From Saprospiraceae bacterium (GTDB lineage: Bacteria > Bacteroidota > Bacteroidia > Chitinophagales > Saprospiraceae), in the NCBI GenBank assembly GCA_007121335.1, contig SKLY01000271.1, positions 1 to 34,787 on the forward strand: a stretch of 34,787 nucleotides of DNA. The letters run 5' to 3'. This document shows, piece after piece, positions 16,358-24,680 of this stretch. Position numbers and translations under genes: made by a program. Numbering within the stretch: the first letter of the stretch is position 1; every line of letters begins with the position of its first letter. Under the pieces are notes generated by a model. The model saw nothing but the letters and a program-made list of their open reading frames with translations, was not told the DNA's origin and ran no database searches.

Positions 16358-18223
16358 ATGTTTCCGGAATACGACGTGGTGGTAGTAGGTGGAGGTCACG
16401 CAGGTTGCGAGGCAGCAGTGGCTGCGGCCAATATGGGTTCAAGGGTTTTGCTCGCAACCATGAACATGCAGGTGATCGCACAAATGTCCTGCAATCCCGC
16501 AATGGGCGGGGTGGCTAAAGGTCAGATCGTGCGCGAAATTGATGCGCTTGGCGGCTATACCGGCATTGTCTCGGACCATTCCATGGTGCAGTTTAGGATG
16601 CTCAATTTGTCAAAGGGACCCGCTATGTGGAGTCCCAGAACCCAAAATGACCGCATGATGTTTGCCATCAAATGGCGCGAATTGGCCGAGCAGAACCGGA
16701 ACATTGATTTTTGGCAGGAAATGGTGACCGGCATCGTGGTCAAAGACGGCCGCGTCAAGGGTGTTCGAACCGGAATGGGGCTGGAAATCCCGGCAAAATC
16801 AGTCATTCTCACCAACGGAACCTTCCTCAACGGACTGATCCACATCGGAGACAAACAGTTCGGAGGGGGCAGGGCCGGAGAGCACGCAGCAAAGGGTATC
16901 ACCGAACAACTCACCGAACTTGGTTTTGAAGCGGGGAGAATGAAAACGGGCACCCCGCCGCGAATTGACGGGCGAACCCTGGATTACTCCAAAATGGAAC
17001 CGCAGGACGGGGACGAAGGGGGTGGACGGTTTTCCTACCTGAATATGCCCATTCCCGAAAAACAACTTCAGTGCCACATTACCTATACCAATCCGGAAGT
17101 ACACGAATTGCTCAAAACGGGTTTTGAGAGGAGCCCTATGTTTAATGGAAGGATTCGTGGACTCGGGCCCAGGTACTGCCCATCTATAGAAGATAAAATC
17201 GACCGCTTTGCAGACAGAGACCGGCACCAGATTTTTGTGGAACCCGAGGGTTGGAATACCTGTGAGGTATATGTAAACGGTTTTTCCTCCTCCTTGCCCG
17301 AGGATGTGCAGTACAGAGCACTGCGCAAGATTCCGGGTTTTGAAAATGCAAAGATGTTCAGGCCGGGCTACGCCATTGAATACGATTTTTTCCAACCCAC
17401 CCAACTTCAACTGACCCTGGAGACCAGGTTGGTGGAGAACCTCTATTTTGCCGGACAGATCAACGGCACCACCGGCTACGAGGAGGCTGCCTGCCAGGGA
17501 CTGATGGCGGGCATCAATGCCCATTTGAAAATCAATGAAAGGGAACCTTTCATCCTGAAGCGCTCGGAAGCCTACATCGGGGTGCTGATCGATGACCTGG
17601 TGAACAAGGGAACGGAGGAACCCTACCGCATGTTTACCTCCCGCGCAGAGTACCGGATACTCCTTCGCCAGGACAATGCCGACATCCGGCTCACCCCGCT
17701 GGCACACAAAATCGGCCTGAAAAACATGGACGAGCGTATGGACCGGGTTGCCGTGAAAATAAACGAGCGCGATGATTTGATTTCCTTTATGCGCGATACC
17801 AGTGTTAGCCCTGAGCAGGTAAACGGTATGCTGAAAGAAAAAAACACCTCCCCACTGAAGCAAAAGGTAAAACTCCAATCGCTGCTGGCACGCCCCCAAC
17901 TCAGTTTGCAGGACCTGGCAGAGCACCACAGTGATTTGAGCAACTTCATCGATTCACTCGATCCCGAATCGGTGCAGTTGGCTGAGATACAGATGAAATA
18001 CGAGGGTTACATCGCCCGCGAGCAGGATCAGGTGGACAAAATGGAAAGACTGGAAAAAGTCCGTCTGAAACAAGAGACCGACTACCACGATCTCAAAGCC
18101 CTTTCGGCTGAAGCGAGGGAAAAACTCAATCAGATAAAACCAATGACCATCGGCCAGGCCAGTAGAATCAGTGGAGTTACTCCGGCCGACATTTCGGTTT
18201 TATTGGTGCATTCGGGGCGGTAA
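16358..18223 (+). CDS. mnmG: tRNA uridine-5-carboxymethylaminomethyl modification enzyme MnmG (GidA)
   Basis: With MnmE this flavoprotein installs the cmnm5 group at the wobble uridine of certain tRNAs. The FAD-binding motif [13 protein letters not shown] is near the N-terminus. '[20 protein letters not shown]', [15 protein letters not shown], '[18 protein letters not shown]' and [16 protein letters not shown] are family hallmarks, including the conserved cysteines. A helical C-terminal domain ends in '[19 protein letters not shown]'. The length of 621 residues is standard. The start at 16358 is set by the promoter at 16329-16337. Confidence 0.98.
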   Translation: MFPEYDVVVVGGGHAGCEAAVAAANMGSRVLLATMNMQVIAQMSCNPAMGGVAKGQIVREIDALGGYTGIVSDHSMVQFRMLNLSKGPAMWSPRTQNDRMMFAIKWRELAEQNRNIDFWQEMVTGIVVKDGRVKGVRTGMGLEIPAKSVILTNGTFLNGLIHIGDKQFGGGRAGEHAAKGITEQLTELGFEAGRMKTGTPPRIDGRTLDYSKMEPQDGDEGGGRFSYLNMPIPEKQLQCHITYTNPEVHELLKTGFERSPMFNGRIRGLGPRYCPSIEDKIDRFADRDRHQIFVEPEGWNTCEVYVNGFSSSLPEDVQYRALRKIPGFENAKMFRPGYAIEYDFFQPTQLQLTLETRLVENLYFAGQINGTTGYEEAACQGLMAGINAHLKINEREPFILKRSEAYIGVLIDDLVNKGTEEPYRMFTSRAEYRILLRQDNADIRLTPLAHKIGLKNMDERMDRVAVKINERDDLISFMRDTSVSPEQVNGMLKEKNTSPLKQKVKLQSLLARPQLSLQDLAEHHSDLSNFIDSLDPESVQLAEIQMKYEGYIAREQDQVDKMERLEKVRLKQETDYHDLKALSAEAREKLNQIKPMTIGQASRISGVTPADISVLLVHSGR

Positions 18224-18266
18224 ACTGGGATAGCCAAACCCACCCCAAAATCTCCCTGAAAATCAT

Positions 18267-18275
18267 TATCTTTGC
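18267..18275 (+). promoter_or_regulatory. -7 promoter element of the DUF4834 gene
   Basis: TATCTTTGC is an exact TAnnTTTG match 16 bases before the ATG at 18292. It supports expression of that very short gene. Confidence 0.6.
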
Positions 18276-18291
18276 AGCAAAGAAACTCAAT

Positions 18292-18450
18292 ATGCAGTGG
18301 TTGTTACTCTTGATCATCTTAATCATCGTATTCCGGTACGACCAGATTCGCAATTTCATCAAAAAGATCAACAATCAGTCCCCTAAAATTGACCACAGCG
18401 ATTCTTCAGACGACGATGACGAATACACGGATTACGAGGAGATAAAGTGA
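18292..18450 (+). CDS. Small DUF4834-like single-pass membrane protein
   Basis: The 52-residue product starts MQWLLLLIILIIVFRYDQIR: one transmembrane helix followed by a basic stretch (FIKKINNQ). An acidic tail follows, with four Asp in a row, ending DYEEIK. The hydrophobic N-terminus and terminal Y-x-D-Y-E-E-I-K are characteristic of DUF4834, small Bacteroidota membrane proteins of unknown function. It lies between mnmG and the pseudouridine synthase and has its own -7 element. It is short enough to be missed by length cut-offs. Confidence 0.75.
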   Translation: MQWLLLLIILIIVFRYDQIRNFIKKINNQSPKIDHSDSSDDDDEYTDYEEIK

Positions 18451-18597
18451 GTGGGGTTTTGGTGCAAGGCGCATCGGGATTTTTTTAGTAACTAAAACCG
18501 CCCTTCTCCTCAGCTAAACTACCTGGTCCCAATTGATGTTTGTTCAACCTGTGGAATCCATCGGTTTCCCAACCAATTTTTTACAAAATTTACAAAT

Positions 18598-19305
18598 TTG
18601 AGCGAAAATTTCAACATAATTTACAAAAGCCCAAAGGGGGAGTATTTGGTAATGGCCAAGCCCGGTGGTATTCCCGCTGTACCGGATAAAACGGGAGACC
18701 GGTCCCTGCTGGAAATGGTACAGGAAAAAGAGGGGCGCGAATTGTACCCGGTACATCGCATTGACCGACCTGTTTCCGGCCTGGTTGTTTTTGCGGGGAG
18801 CAAACACTCCGCTGCCCAAATCAGTGAAGCTTTCAGAAACCGGAAGGTCAGGCGTCTTTATCTGGCGGCTACTGAGTCCAGGCCCGAAAAGGACGACTTT
18901 GAGCTAAAGGGCTGGATAAAAAAGTCGGGCACCCGAAATCGCTCTGTTTTTTCAACAAAAGAAATAAATCAGGGCAAACCGGCCGGGGCAACCATAAAGT
19001 ACCTCGATTCAATTGACAACTACCACCTGCTCGGACTCGTACTGGAATCCGGCCGCCACCATCAAATTCGCGCCATGCTGCAGTTTTTGAAATGCCATGT
19101 AAAGGGAGATGTGAAATACGGGGCACGGCGGAAAAACAAGGACCGCTCCATTCACCTACACGCCTGGAAACTGATTTTGCCTGCCTCTCTCACCGATTCA
19201 AAGCCGGAAACTTTGACCGCTGAATTGCCCCCCGATGTGGTATGGCAGGCATTTGATTTAGAAAAAGCACTGAAGAGCTCTGCCGGCTGGGAAAAGCAAG
19301 CATAG
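18598..19305 (+). CDS. RluA-family pseudouridine synthase
   Basis: This enzyme isomerises uridine to pseudouridine in rRNA or tRNA. The catalytic motif HRIDRPVSGLVVFA places the essential Asp at residue 56. KPGGIPAVPD, the 'GRHHQIRAMLQFLKCHVKGDVKYG' region and IHLHAWKL are the other conserved blocks. There is no N-terminal S4 domain, and at 235 residues it is a minimal enzyme, so the RNA target cannot be named. The first in-frame ATG would remove the first strand of the fold; the TTG at 18598 gives a complete domain and is the preferred start. Confidence 0.9.
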   Translation: MSENFNIIYKSPKGEYLVMAKPGGIPAVPDKTGDRSLLEMVQEKEGRELYPVHRIDRPVSGLVVFAGSKHSAAQISEAFRNRKVRRLYLAATESRPEKDDFELKGWIKKSGTRNRSVFSTKEINQGKPAGATIKYLDSIDNYHLLGLVLESGRHHQIRAMLQFLKCHVKGDVKYGARRKNKDRSIHLHAWKLILPASLTDSKPETLTAELPPDVVWQAFDLEKALKSSAGWEKQA

Positions 19306-19412
19306 CCCGGGGTATTGAGCATCTCTTTTACAGTTCTGCGGAATAGAAAGTGGGATTAGGGACGGACAGACCGAAAAAAAGGCGAAATTTGCGGATCACA
19401 AAGTATTAAATA

Positions 19413-20444
19413 ATGGGTAAAGAGACAAAGAGGACCGATGTAAACAAACTGGGGGAATTTGGTTTGATAGACCACCTGACCTCCTCCCACCAGCCCATGC
19501 ACCCCTCGACGCTGAAAGGCATTGGAGACGATGCCGCCGTATTGGATTACGGGGGAAAACCGATCGTGGTTTCAACCGATATGCTGTTGGATGGCATCCA
19601 TTTTGACCTTATGTACACCCCACTCAAACACCTGGGCTACAAATCCGTGGTTGTCAACCTCTCGGATATCTGCGCCATGAATGCCATTCCCCGACAAATC
19701 ACGGTTTCCATCGCCATTTCCAACCGGTTTTCGGTGGAGGCACTGGAGGAACTTTACGAGGGAATATACGCCGCCTGTCGCAATTACAATGTCGATCTCG
19801 TCGGCGGCGATACCAATTCCAGCAAAAAGGGCCTGGTGATTTCGATAACTGCGTTAGGTGCGGTGGACAAGGAAAAAATAACCTACCGCTCCGGTGCAAG
19901 CCCCGGTGATATTCTTTGCGTCACCGGTGACCTCGGCGCTTCCTACCTCGGACTCCAGATCCTGGAGCGCGAAAAACAGATTTGGCAGTCCAATCCGGGC
20001 GTTCAACCCGACCTCGAAAAACAGACCTATCTCATAGGCAGGCAACTCAAACCCGAAGCGCGTACAGACATGATCGTCGCCTTTGAAAATGCAGGTTTTA
20101 CCCCGACGAGTATGATTGATATTTCAGACGGTTTGGCCTCCGAGGTCAAACACCTTTGCAAAGAATCAAAGGTCGGTGCATTGGTAGAGGAGGGTCTCGT
20201 CCCCATCAAAGACGAAGCGCAATTGATGGCCCTGAAGTTCAAATTGGACCCGATCACCTGTGCCCTCAGCGGAGGAGAGGACTACGAGTTGCTGTTTACC
20301 GCAGCAGAAAAAGACCTCCCCATCGTCCGCACTCTGCCCGGCATTTCCATTATCGGTGAAATAAAGCCCCGGGAAGAGGGCGTTCAACTTAAGACAGTCA
20401 ACGAAAAGTTTCACAAAATCACCGCCCAGGGTTGGCAGCACTAA
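19413..20444 (+). CDS. thiL: Thiamine-monophosphate kinase
   Basis: ThiL phosphorylates thiamine monophosphate to thiamine diphosphate, the active cofactor. Conserved motifs appear in order: GEFGLIDHL, GIGDDAAVLD, STDMLLDGIHFD, NLSDICAMNA, VGGDTNSS, DISDGLASEVKHL and SGGEDYELLF. These contribute the Mg-ATP and substrate sites of the PurM-like fold. The length of 343 residues is usual. No other thi gene is adjacent. It is convergent with the minus-strand operon ending at 20679. Confidence 0.96.
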   Translation: MGKETKRTDVNKLGEFGLIDHLTSSHQPMHPSTLKGIGDDAAVLDYGGKPIVVSTDMLLDGIHFDLMYTPLKHLGYKSVVVNLSDICAMNAIPRQITVSIAISNRFSVEALEELYEGIYAACRNYNVDLVGGDTNSSKKGLVISITALGAVDKEKITYRSGASPGDILCVTGDLGASYLGLQILEREKQIWQSNPGVQPDLEKQTYLIGRQLKPEARTDMIVAFENAGFTPTSMIDISDGLASEVKHLCKESKVGALVEEGLVPIKDEAQLMALKFKLDPITCALSGGEDYELLFTAAEKDLPIVRTLPGISIIGEIKPREEGVQLKTVNEKFHKITAQGWQH

Positions 20445-20612
20445 GTGCAAAAATTGGAGGGAGGCTATAGAAACTCCACAGAAGGATACGATGCCAATTC
20501 TCTGAGAAATTATTAGGAGCTGGACAGGCTTTATGGGCTAATGCTTGCGATTTTAAATCCACTTGTGGAATTATTGTCATCTGACTGACTGTGCAATCTC
20601 GGCCCAACACCC

Positions 20613-20642
20613 AAAAAAAACCCGGATCAATTAAGACCCGGG
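20613..20642 (-). terminator. Terminator of the TonB receptor-lipoprotein operon
   Basis: Read on the minus strand, CCCGG and CCGGG pair around a 12-base AT-rich loop and run directly into TTTTTTTT. It starts 36 bases after the stop of the LRR gene. On the plus strand the tail is weaker, so it mainly serves the minus-strand unit. Confidence 0.75.
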
Positions 20643-20678
20643 CTTTAAAAAGTCATTCATACCTTACTGCAAGGAGGG

Positions 20679-22190
20679 TTAATTGCAATCAGAAAAATCA
20701 CCTCCATCCAAGTCCGCAATATTATCGATATAGGGAAATATTACGCAAAAGTCATCGGCTTCAATTTGTCTGATATCCAAAATCGCAGTATTCCCGGGGG
20801 CATTTTCATTCTGCAAGGCTCCCTGAGACATGAGGTTTGCCAAAACAGAAAGGTCTGTTACTCCAGTATTGCGCATATTAAGGCGGTGAAGTTGAGTGAA
20901 GTTTGCTATGGTGCTCATGCCCTCGTTGCCAAAGGGAACGTTTCTTGCAATCAGGGTACCCAGCCCGGTATTGTTTTCAAGGGGAGAGATATCTGTAATG
21001 CCAGTAGTCGTGTTGATGTTGAAATATTCGAGTTGAGAAAGAGCGGCCAAGGGAGAAAGATCTGATACATTCGTCCTGTCCAATCGCAAGAATGTGAGAT
21101 TGGGCATCATTTCAATTCCCTCGATACTTTCGATAGGTAAGTCTCTTGCATCCAACTCCTCCAACCCCAATAACATTTCATTTGTTATATCATCTTCTGG
21201 GCCAATACCAAGTGCATTTCGAACAGCAGACTCAAATGCTCCGTCGGGAAAAGTACTTCCTCCCTGAAAGTCATCCGGTAGATTTTCAGGGGATCTTGAA
21301 TCAATGTTTTCCCAATAGGGTCTAATGGGCGCATATGGGTCATTGTCCGGGGTGACCTCCCCAAATTCATTGTCCCTGATATCTACATCTGCCAAAATGC
21401 CCTCAGTTGGATTGTCCTGGAGCGCTCCTTGTGCCATCAGCTCACCCAATACTGTCAAATCAGTAATACCCGTATTTCTGGCATTAATTCTACGGAGCTT
21501 TGTAAAGTTGCGAACAACATCAAGACCTTCATTTCCAGCCTGAATGTTTCGCATGATAAGAGTTTCAAGAGCTGTTAAATTCGCTAAAGGTGACAAATCA
21601 GTAGCAGGATTTGTATGGATATTCAGGTAAGTGAGCTGAGTAAGATCAGATAATGGACTAAAATCAACTATGTTGTTATCTCTCAGGTAAATCTCTCTCA
21701 GAGAACTCATCAATGCCAAATTGGATATATCACTTAATCCGGTCCCTCTAAAGTCGATATATTCCAGTCCTGTCAGCCCCTCTAAAAAGTCAAGATTCCC
21801 TTCGGGAATTGCGGTATTTCTGATATCAAACTCTCTGAGAGATGACAATTCTGATACGGGATCGAATGATTGGATAGGGGTATTTTGAGCTACAAATCTC
21901 GTGAGATTTTCCGCATACTGCAACCCTGTCAAATCCTCTACGACAAGACCACTGATATTCAATTCAATCAGTCCCATAATCTCGCTTTTAGAAATCGGCC
22001 CGCTTTCTATGTCAAGTGCCTGAGCAACAGCCTGCTCTAAAATATCATCGTTGAACTCTATCGGTTCATCTCCCCCACCAACTGGACCCATATCGTCATC
22101 GTCACCACAAGCAGTGAAGACGAGTGCAAACGCCAAAATTGGCAGTGTGAACTTTATTCTTGAAATAAAACAATCAATGAAAATTTTCAT
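20679..22190 (-). CDS. Leucine-rich-repeat lipoprotein with internal duplication
   Basis: The signal peptide ends at the lipobox LVFTAC (Cys28), and CGDDDDMG follows directly, resembling the acidic surface-export signal of Bacteroidota lipoproteins. Two LRR blocks follow. Each opens with a cap of the form ILEQAVAQALDI or FESAVRNALGI, and each contains 22-residue internalin-like repeats (LSPLANLTALETL, ISPLENNTGLGTL). Both end in a GNEG.....NFT.L.R.N.RNTG.TDL segment and a 'LMAQGALQ/LMSQGALQ' segment. The second block is shorter. LRR surfaces usually bind protein or glycan. Last gene of the four-gene unit; 20 bases separate it from the preceding stop. Confidence 0.85.
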   Translation of the reverse strand: MKIFIDCFISRIKFTLPILAFALVFTACGDDDDMGPVGGGDEPIEFNDDILEQAVAQALDIESGPISKSEIMGLIELNISGLVVEDLTGLQYAENLTRFVAQNTPIQSFDPVSELSSLREFDIRNTAIPEGNLDFLEGLTGLEYIDFRGTGLSDISNLALMSSLREIYLRDNNIVDFSPLSDLTQLTYLNIHTNPATDLSPLANLTALETLIMRNIQAGNEGLDVVRNFTKLRRINARNTGITDLTVLGELMAQGALQDNPTEGILADVDIRDNEFGEVTPDNDPYAPIRPYWENIDSRSPENLPDDFQGGSTFPDGAFESAVRNALGIGPEDDITNEMLLGLEELDARDLPIESIEGIEMMPNLTFLRLDRTNVSDLSPLAALSQLEYFNINTTTGITDISPLENNTGLGTLIARNVPFGNEGMSTIANFTQLHRLNMRNTGVTDLSVLANLMSQGALQNENAPGNTAILDIRQIEADDFCVIFPYIDNIADLDGGDFSDCN

Positions 22191-22210
22191 ACTTTAGATT
22201 TAATAATTAA

Positions 22211-23188
22211 TTAATTTTTTTCGTAGTAATACAATACCGGAGTGATCTCATTACTGAATTCGCTCAGTGTGTAGTAGCCATCGGAATTCAGGTCAAAGCA
22301 AATTGCTTCACCTTGCGGTTCTGACGGATTATAGGGGAGTCTGAAAGGTTTATTCTGAAACCAATCCACTATATTCAAGGAGTCTACTCTGGGCCAGTAA
22401 AATATATGGTCGTAGTTTTTAACCACCATATGTTCCCCATCAATACTGATATTTCCAGCGGTGGCTTCCCTGAAAAAAAGTTCACCCACTTTAATGGCTT
22501 CTGTTGTTTGTTCAGTGTTTTGAGGATAGGGCAGCACATAAATAATTGAAAGGGCATCGCGTTTGGTAATTACAAAGAGATCTCTGGTGTAGGGATCAAG
22601 TAAGAGACTTTCCGCATCATGGTTTTTGTTCGGGTAAACATATTCAATTATATCAACTTCTATATCCAGGTTGTTGACCTGGCCACTATGAGATTCCAAA
22701 AATACAGGTTCAGGTATTCTGTAAATTCTGTATTGACCATAAACTGCATTGTTGTCACCAATTTCACCGAGATAGATGTAAATCTCTCCTTCAGTAGGTC
22801 CCGGACCTATCTCAATATCTTCCCAATCGCGATTCAGGACTCCGGGAAAAGTGTAGGAAGCGACAGTTTGGCCGGTATTTTCATCGAGCAAAAAAATGCG
22901 ATTGCTGTTGTTTTTGTCCTCGTGCGACCACAAGTAGCCTGGGTTTTTAACGCTGGGTACAAGGCCTGAGGCCTCGATAAGTGAAGATTCCCCCCTCGGT
23001 TCAGCCATTTCGGCAAATCCCATAAATAGTTCCAGGGACGAAAAGTGAAAATCCAGGGCAAAAGGCTCATGCATATCCCAATCAATATATGGGTCTTCTA
23101 ATGGTAAATCCAGTCCTGAATCATCGTCCTGGGAACAAGCGATCAAAACAAAGAATAAAATCACCCATAAAAACCTGTAGCCAACCAT
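22211..23188 (-). CDS. Beta-propeller-like lipoprotein
   Basis: Starting at ATG 23188, the signal MVGYRFLWVILFFVLIAC gives lipid Cys18 followed by SQDDDSG, an acidic surface-export-like tail. The next ATG upstream (23233) would place 15 odd residues before the signal peptide. The body has beta-strand blocks such as ASGLVPSVKNPGYLWSHED, RIFLLDENTGQTVASYTF, RDWEDIEIGPG and YLGEIGDNNAVYGQYRIYRI. I recognise these from a widespread family of predicted beta-propellers without known function. A link to phytase-like esterases is possible but unproven. Third gene of the operon. Confidence 0.78.
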   Translation of the reverse strand: MVGYRFLWVILFFVLIACSQDDDSGLDLPLEDPYIDWDMHEPFALDFHFSSLELFMGFAEMAEPRGESSLIEASGLVPSVKNPGYLWSHEDKNNSNRIFLLDENTGQTVASYTFPGVLNRDWEDIEIGPGPTEGEIYIYLGEIGDNNAVYGQYRIYRIPEPVFLESHSGQVNNLDIEVDIIEYVYPNKNHDAESLLLDPYTRDLFVITKRDALSIIYVLPYPQNTEQTTEAIKVGELFFREATAGNISIDGEHMVVKNYDHIFYWPRVDSLNIVDWFQNKPFRLPYNPSEPQGEAICFDLNSDGYYTLSEFSNEITPVLYYYEKN

Positions 23189-23278
23189 TGTCAAAAATTT
23201 AAAAAGGGCGGAGTTGGTTTGACCTCCGCCCATGAAAATCAGATTAAATTTAAATCAGTTTCAGCCCTATCGGCAAAA

Positions 23279-24643
23279 TCAGTTTTCAACTCCAAAAGCG
23301 CCGAAAAACGGAGAAGGAGCAGGTGTAACATAAGTCACTCCATTGACCACATACGTGTCAAATCTCGGACTAAAGTCCACAGTGCCACCAGATGCAGCAG
23401 GCGAATCAGCTGTCAATGAAAAACTTCCGGACAATGGTTGTGCATTGCTTCCGTCCGAAGCCGAAAAATGATCAAATACAGTTACATCGTAATTGGCGAA
23501 CAACGGATCGTTTTCGCCTACCCCACCAAGAACGTCATTTTCCGGCAAGGGGAGCTCATCGCCCAGCATTCCGTTGCTTGGATAGAACTCATCCACTATA
23601 TCCTGGTGATTGCCAAAATAAAAGTTGTAGTCGTACTTGAGATTATCAAGATCCGGTTCGCTGTCTGGTTGTCTCAGTCTCAATCCAAATCGGCAATTCA
23701 CAACTAGATTGTTGTAACACTCTCCCCTTGCACCGGCTTCGTAGTTCAATGAACCACCCCGTCCGGCCTGTGCTCTTCTCCAACCGGAATTGACAATTGT
23801 ATTGTTGTAGTAGTAGTTGTCACATTGCGGCTCTCTTCCCTTTGAGTTGGCAGCTTTGAGTCCATTGGTGGCAGAGCCGTATATAAGGTTATAGGCAAAA
23901 TCACCTACGGTCCCGCTCTTTGTGTTTACCGCTTCCCCGCCTGTTTCGCCATTGAGTTCGAAAACCGAATGTGCAATCAGTGTTCTGGCGCCGTTCAGTC
24001 TGATGGCATCGTCCTTGGTATAGGCAATTCTGCTGTGCCAGAGAATCAAGTTGCTGGTCAACCCATTGTCCTGCATGTAAATAGCATATCTGGGTTCCCC
24101 CTCATCCAACTCGCCTTCGGCTACAATGGGGCTTCCCGGTTGAGCGGGTGCACCTGTGTACTCAATATCGGTGTACTCAAATACCATATCCTGAACAGTT
24201 TCGGTTGCCAAAATACCGCCCCAAAGGCCGCGAAAATAATTTTCAGGAGTTCTGTCCTCATCTCTTGCGGAAATCAATATCCTGTTATCTTCGGTACCGT
24301 AACAGTAAAGAGAGCCTCTCACTCTGATCTCGGGAGCATCAATGCCTCCGTCACCGGCCATAATCACCCTGACACCCTCTTCAATGGTCAGTGATTCATT
24401 CTCAGGAATTGTAATGGAACCGGTTACCGTGACTTCAGAACCAGCTTTCCAAATTCCTGAAACTTCTTCGTCTCCGACCGTAAATATGAGGTCATCATCA
24501 TCGTCGTCGTCATCGTCGTCGTCGTCGTCCTGCGTCATGCCAGGCCCGTCGTCATCGGTGTCACAGGCAGTAAATAGCACAGTTGCAGAAAAGAACAGCA
24601 ACAAGAATGACAATAATCCTAAATTGGGAATAGTAATTTTCAT
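23279..24643 (-). CDS. Right-handed beta-helix lipoprotein with poly-Asp segment
   Basis: The lipobox is VLFTAC (Cys27), followed by DTDDDG and then thirteen consecutive Asp at residues 39-51. The body reads like a parallel beta-helix with hydrophobic ladder turns (ESLTIEEGVRVIMAG, APEIRVRGSLYCYG, TLIAHSVFEL, YYNNTIVNSGW, CYNNLVVNCRFGLRL). This fold is typical of polysaccharide-binding or cleaving and adhesin-like proteins. No catalytic residues can be assigned. The ending 'GAFGVEN' is common in this group. Second gene of the operon, 37 bases after the TonB receptor stop. Confidence 0.82.
   Translation of the reverse strand: MKITIPNLGLLSFLLLFFSATVLFTACDTDDDGPGMTQDDDDDDDDDDDDDLIFTVGDEEVSGIWKAGSEVTVTGSITIPENESLTIEEGVRVIMAGDGGIDAPEIRVRGSLYCYGTEDNRILISARDEDRTPENYFRGLWGGILATETVQDMVFEYTDIEYTGAPAQPGSPIVAEGELDEGEPRYAIYMQDNGLTSNLILWHSRIAYTKDDAIRLNGARTLIAHSVFELNGETGGEAVNTKSGTVGDFAYNLIYGSATNGLKAANSKGREPQCDNYYYNNTIVNSGWRRAQAGRGGSLNYEAGARGECYNNLVVNCRFGLRLRQPDSEPDLDNLKYDYNFYFGNHQDIVDEFYPSNGMLGDELPLPENDVLGGVGENDPLFANYDVTVFDHFSASDGSNAQPLSGSFSLTADSPAASGGTVDFSPRFDTYVVNGVTYVTPAPSPFFGAFGVEN
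24491..24529 (-). repeat. Trinucleotide microsatellite (GAY)13 encoding poly-Asp
   Basis: Thirteen consecutive GAC/GAT codons (39 bases) lie just behind the lipid anchor of the beta-helix lipoprotein. The run is in frame, so slippage would change tail length without a frameshift. Confidence 0.9.
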
Positions 24644-24680
24644 GATAGTAGAATGTTTAGTTAAAAATAATTTTGAAATA

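Noticed and set aside
16799-17929. Long open frame on the minus strand
   Set aside because: It lies wholly inside mnmG on the opposite strand, has no recognisable domain and no promoter, and is explained by the codon pattern of the real gene.
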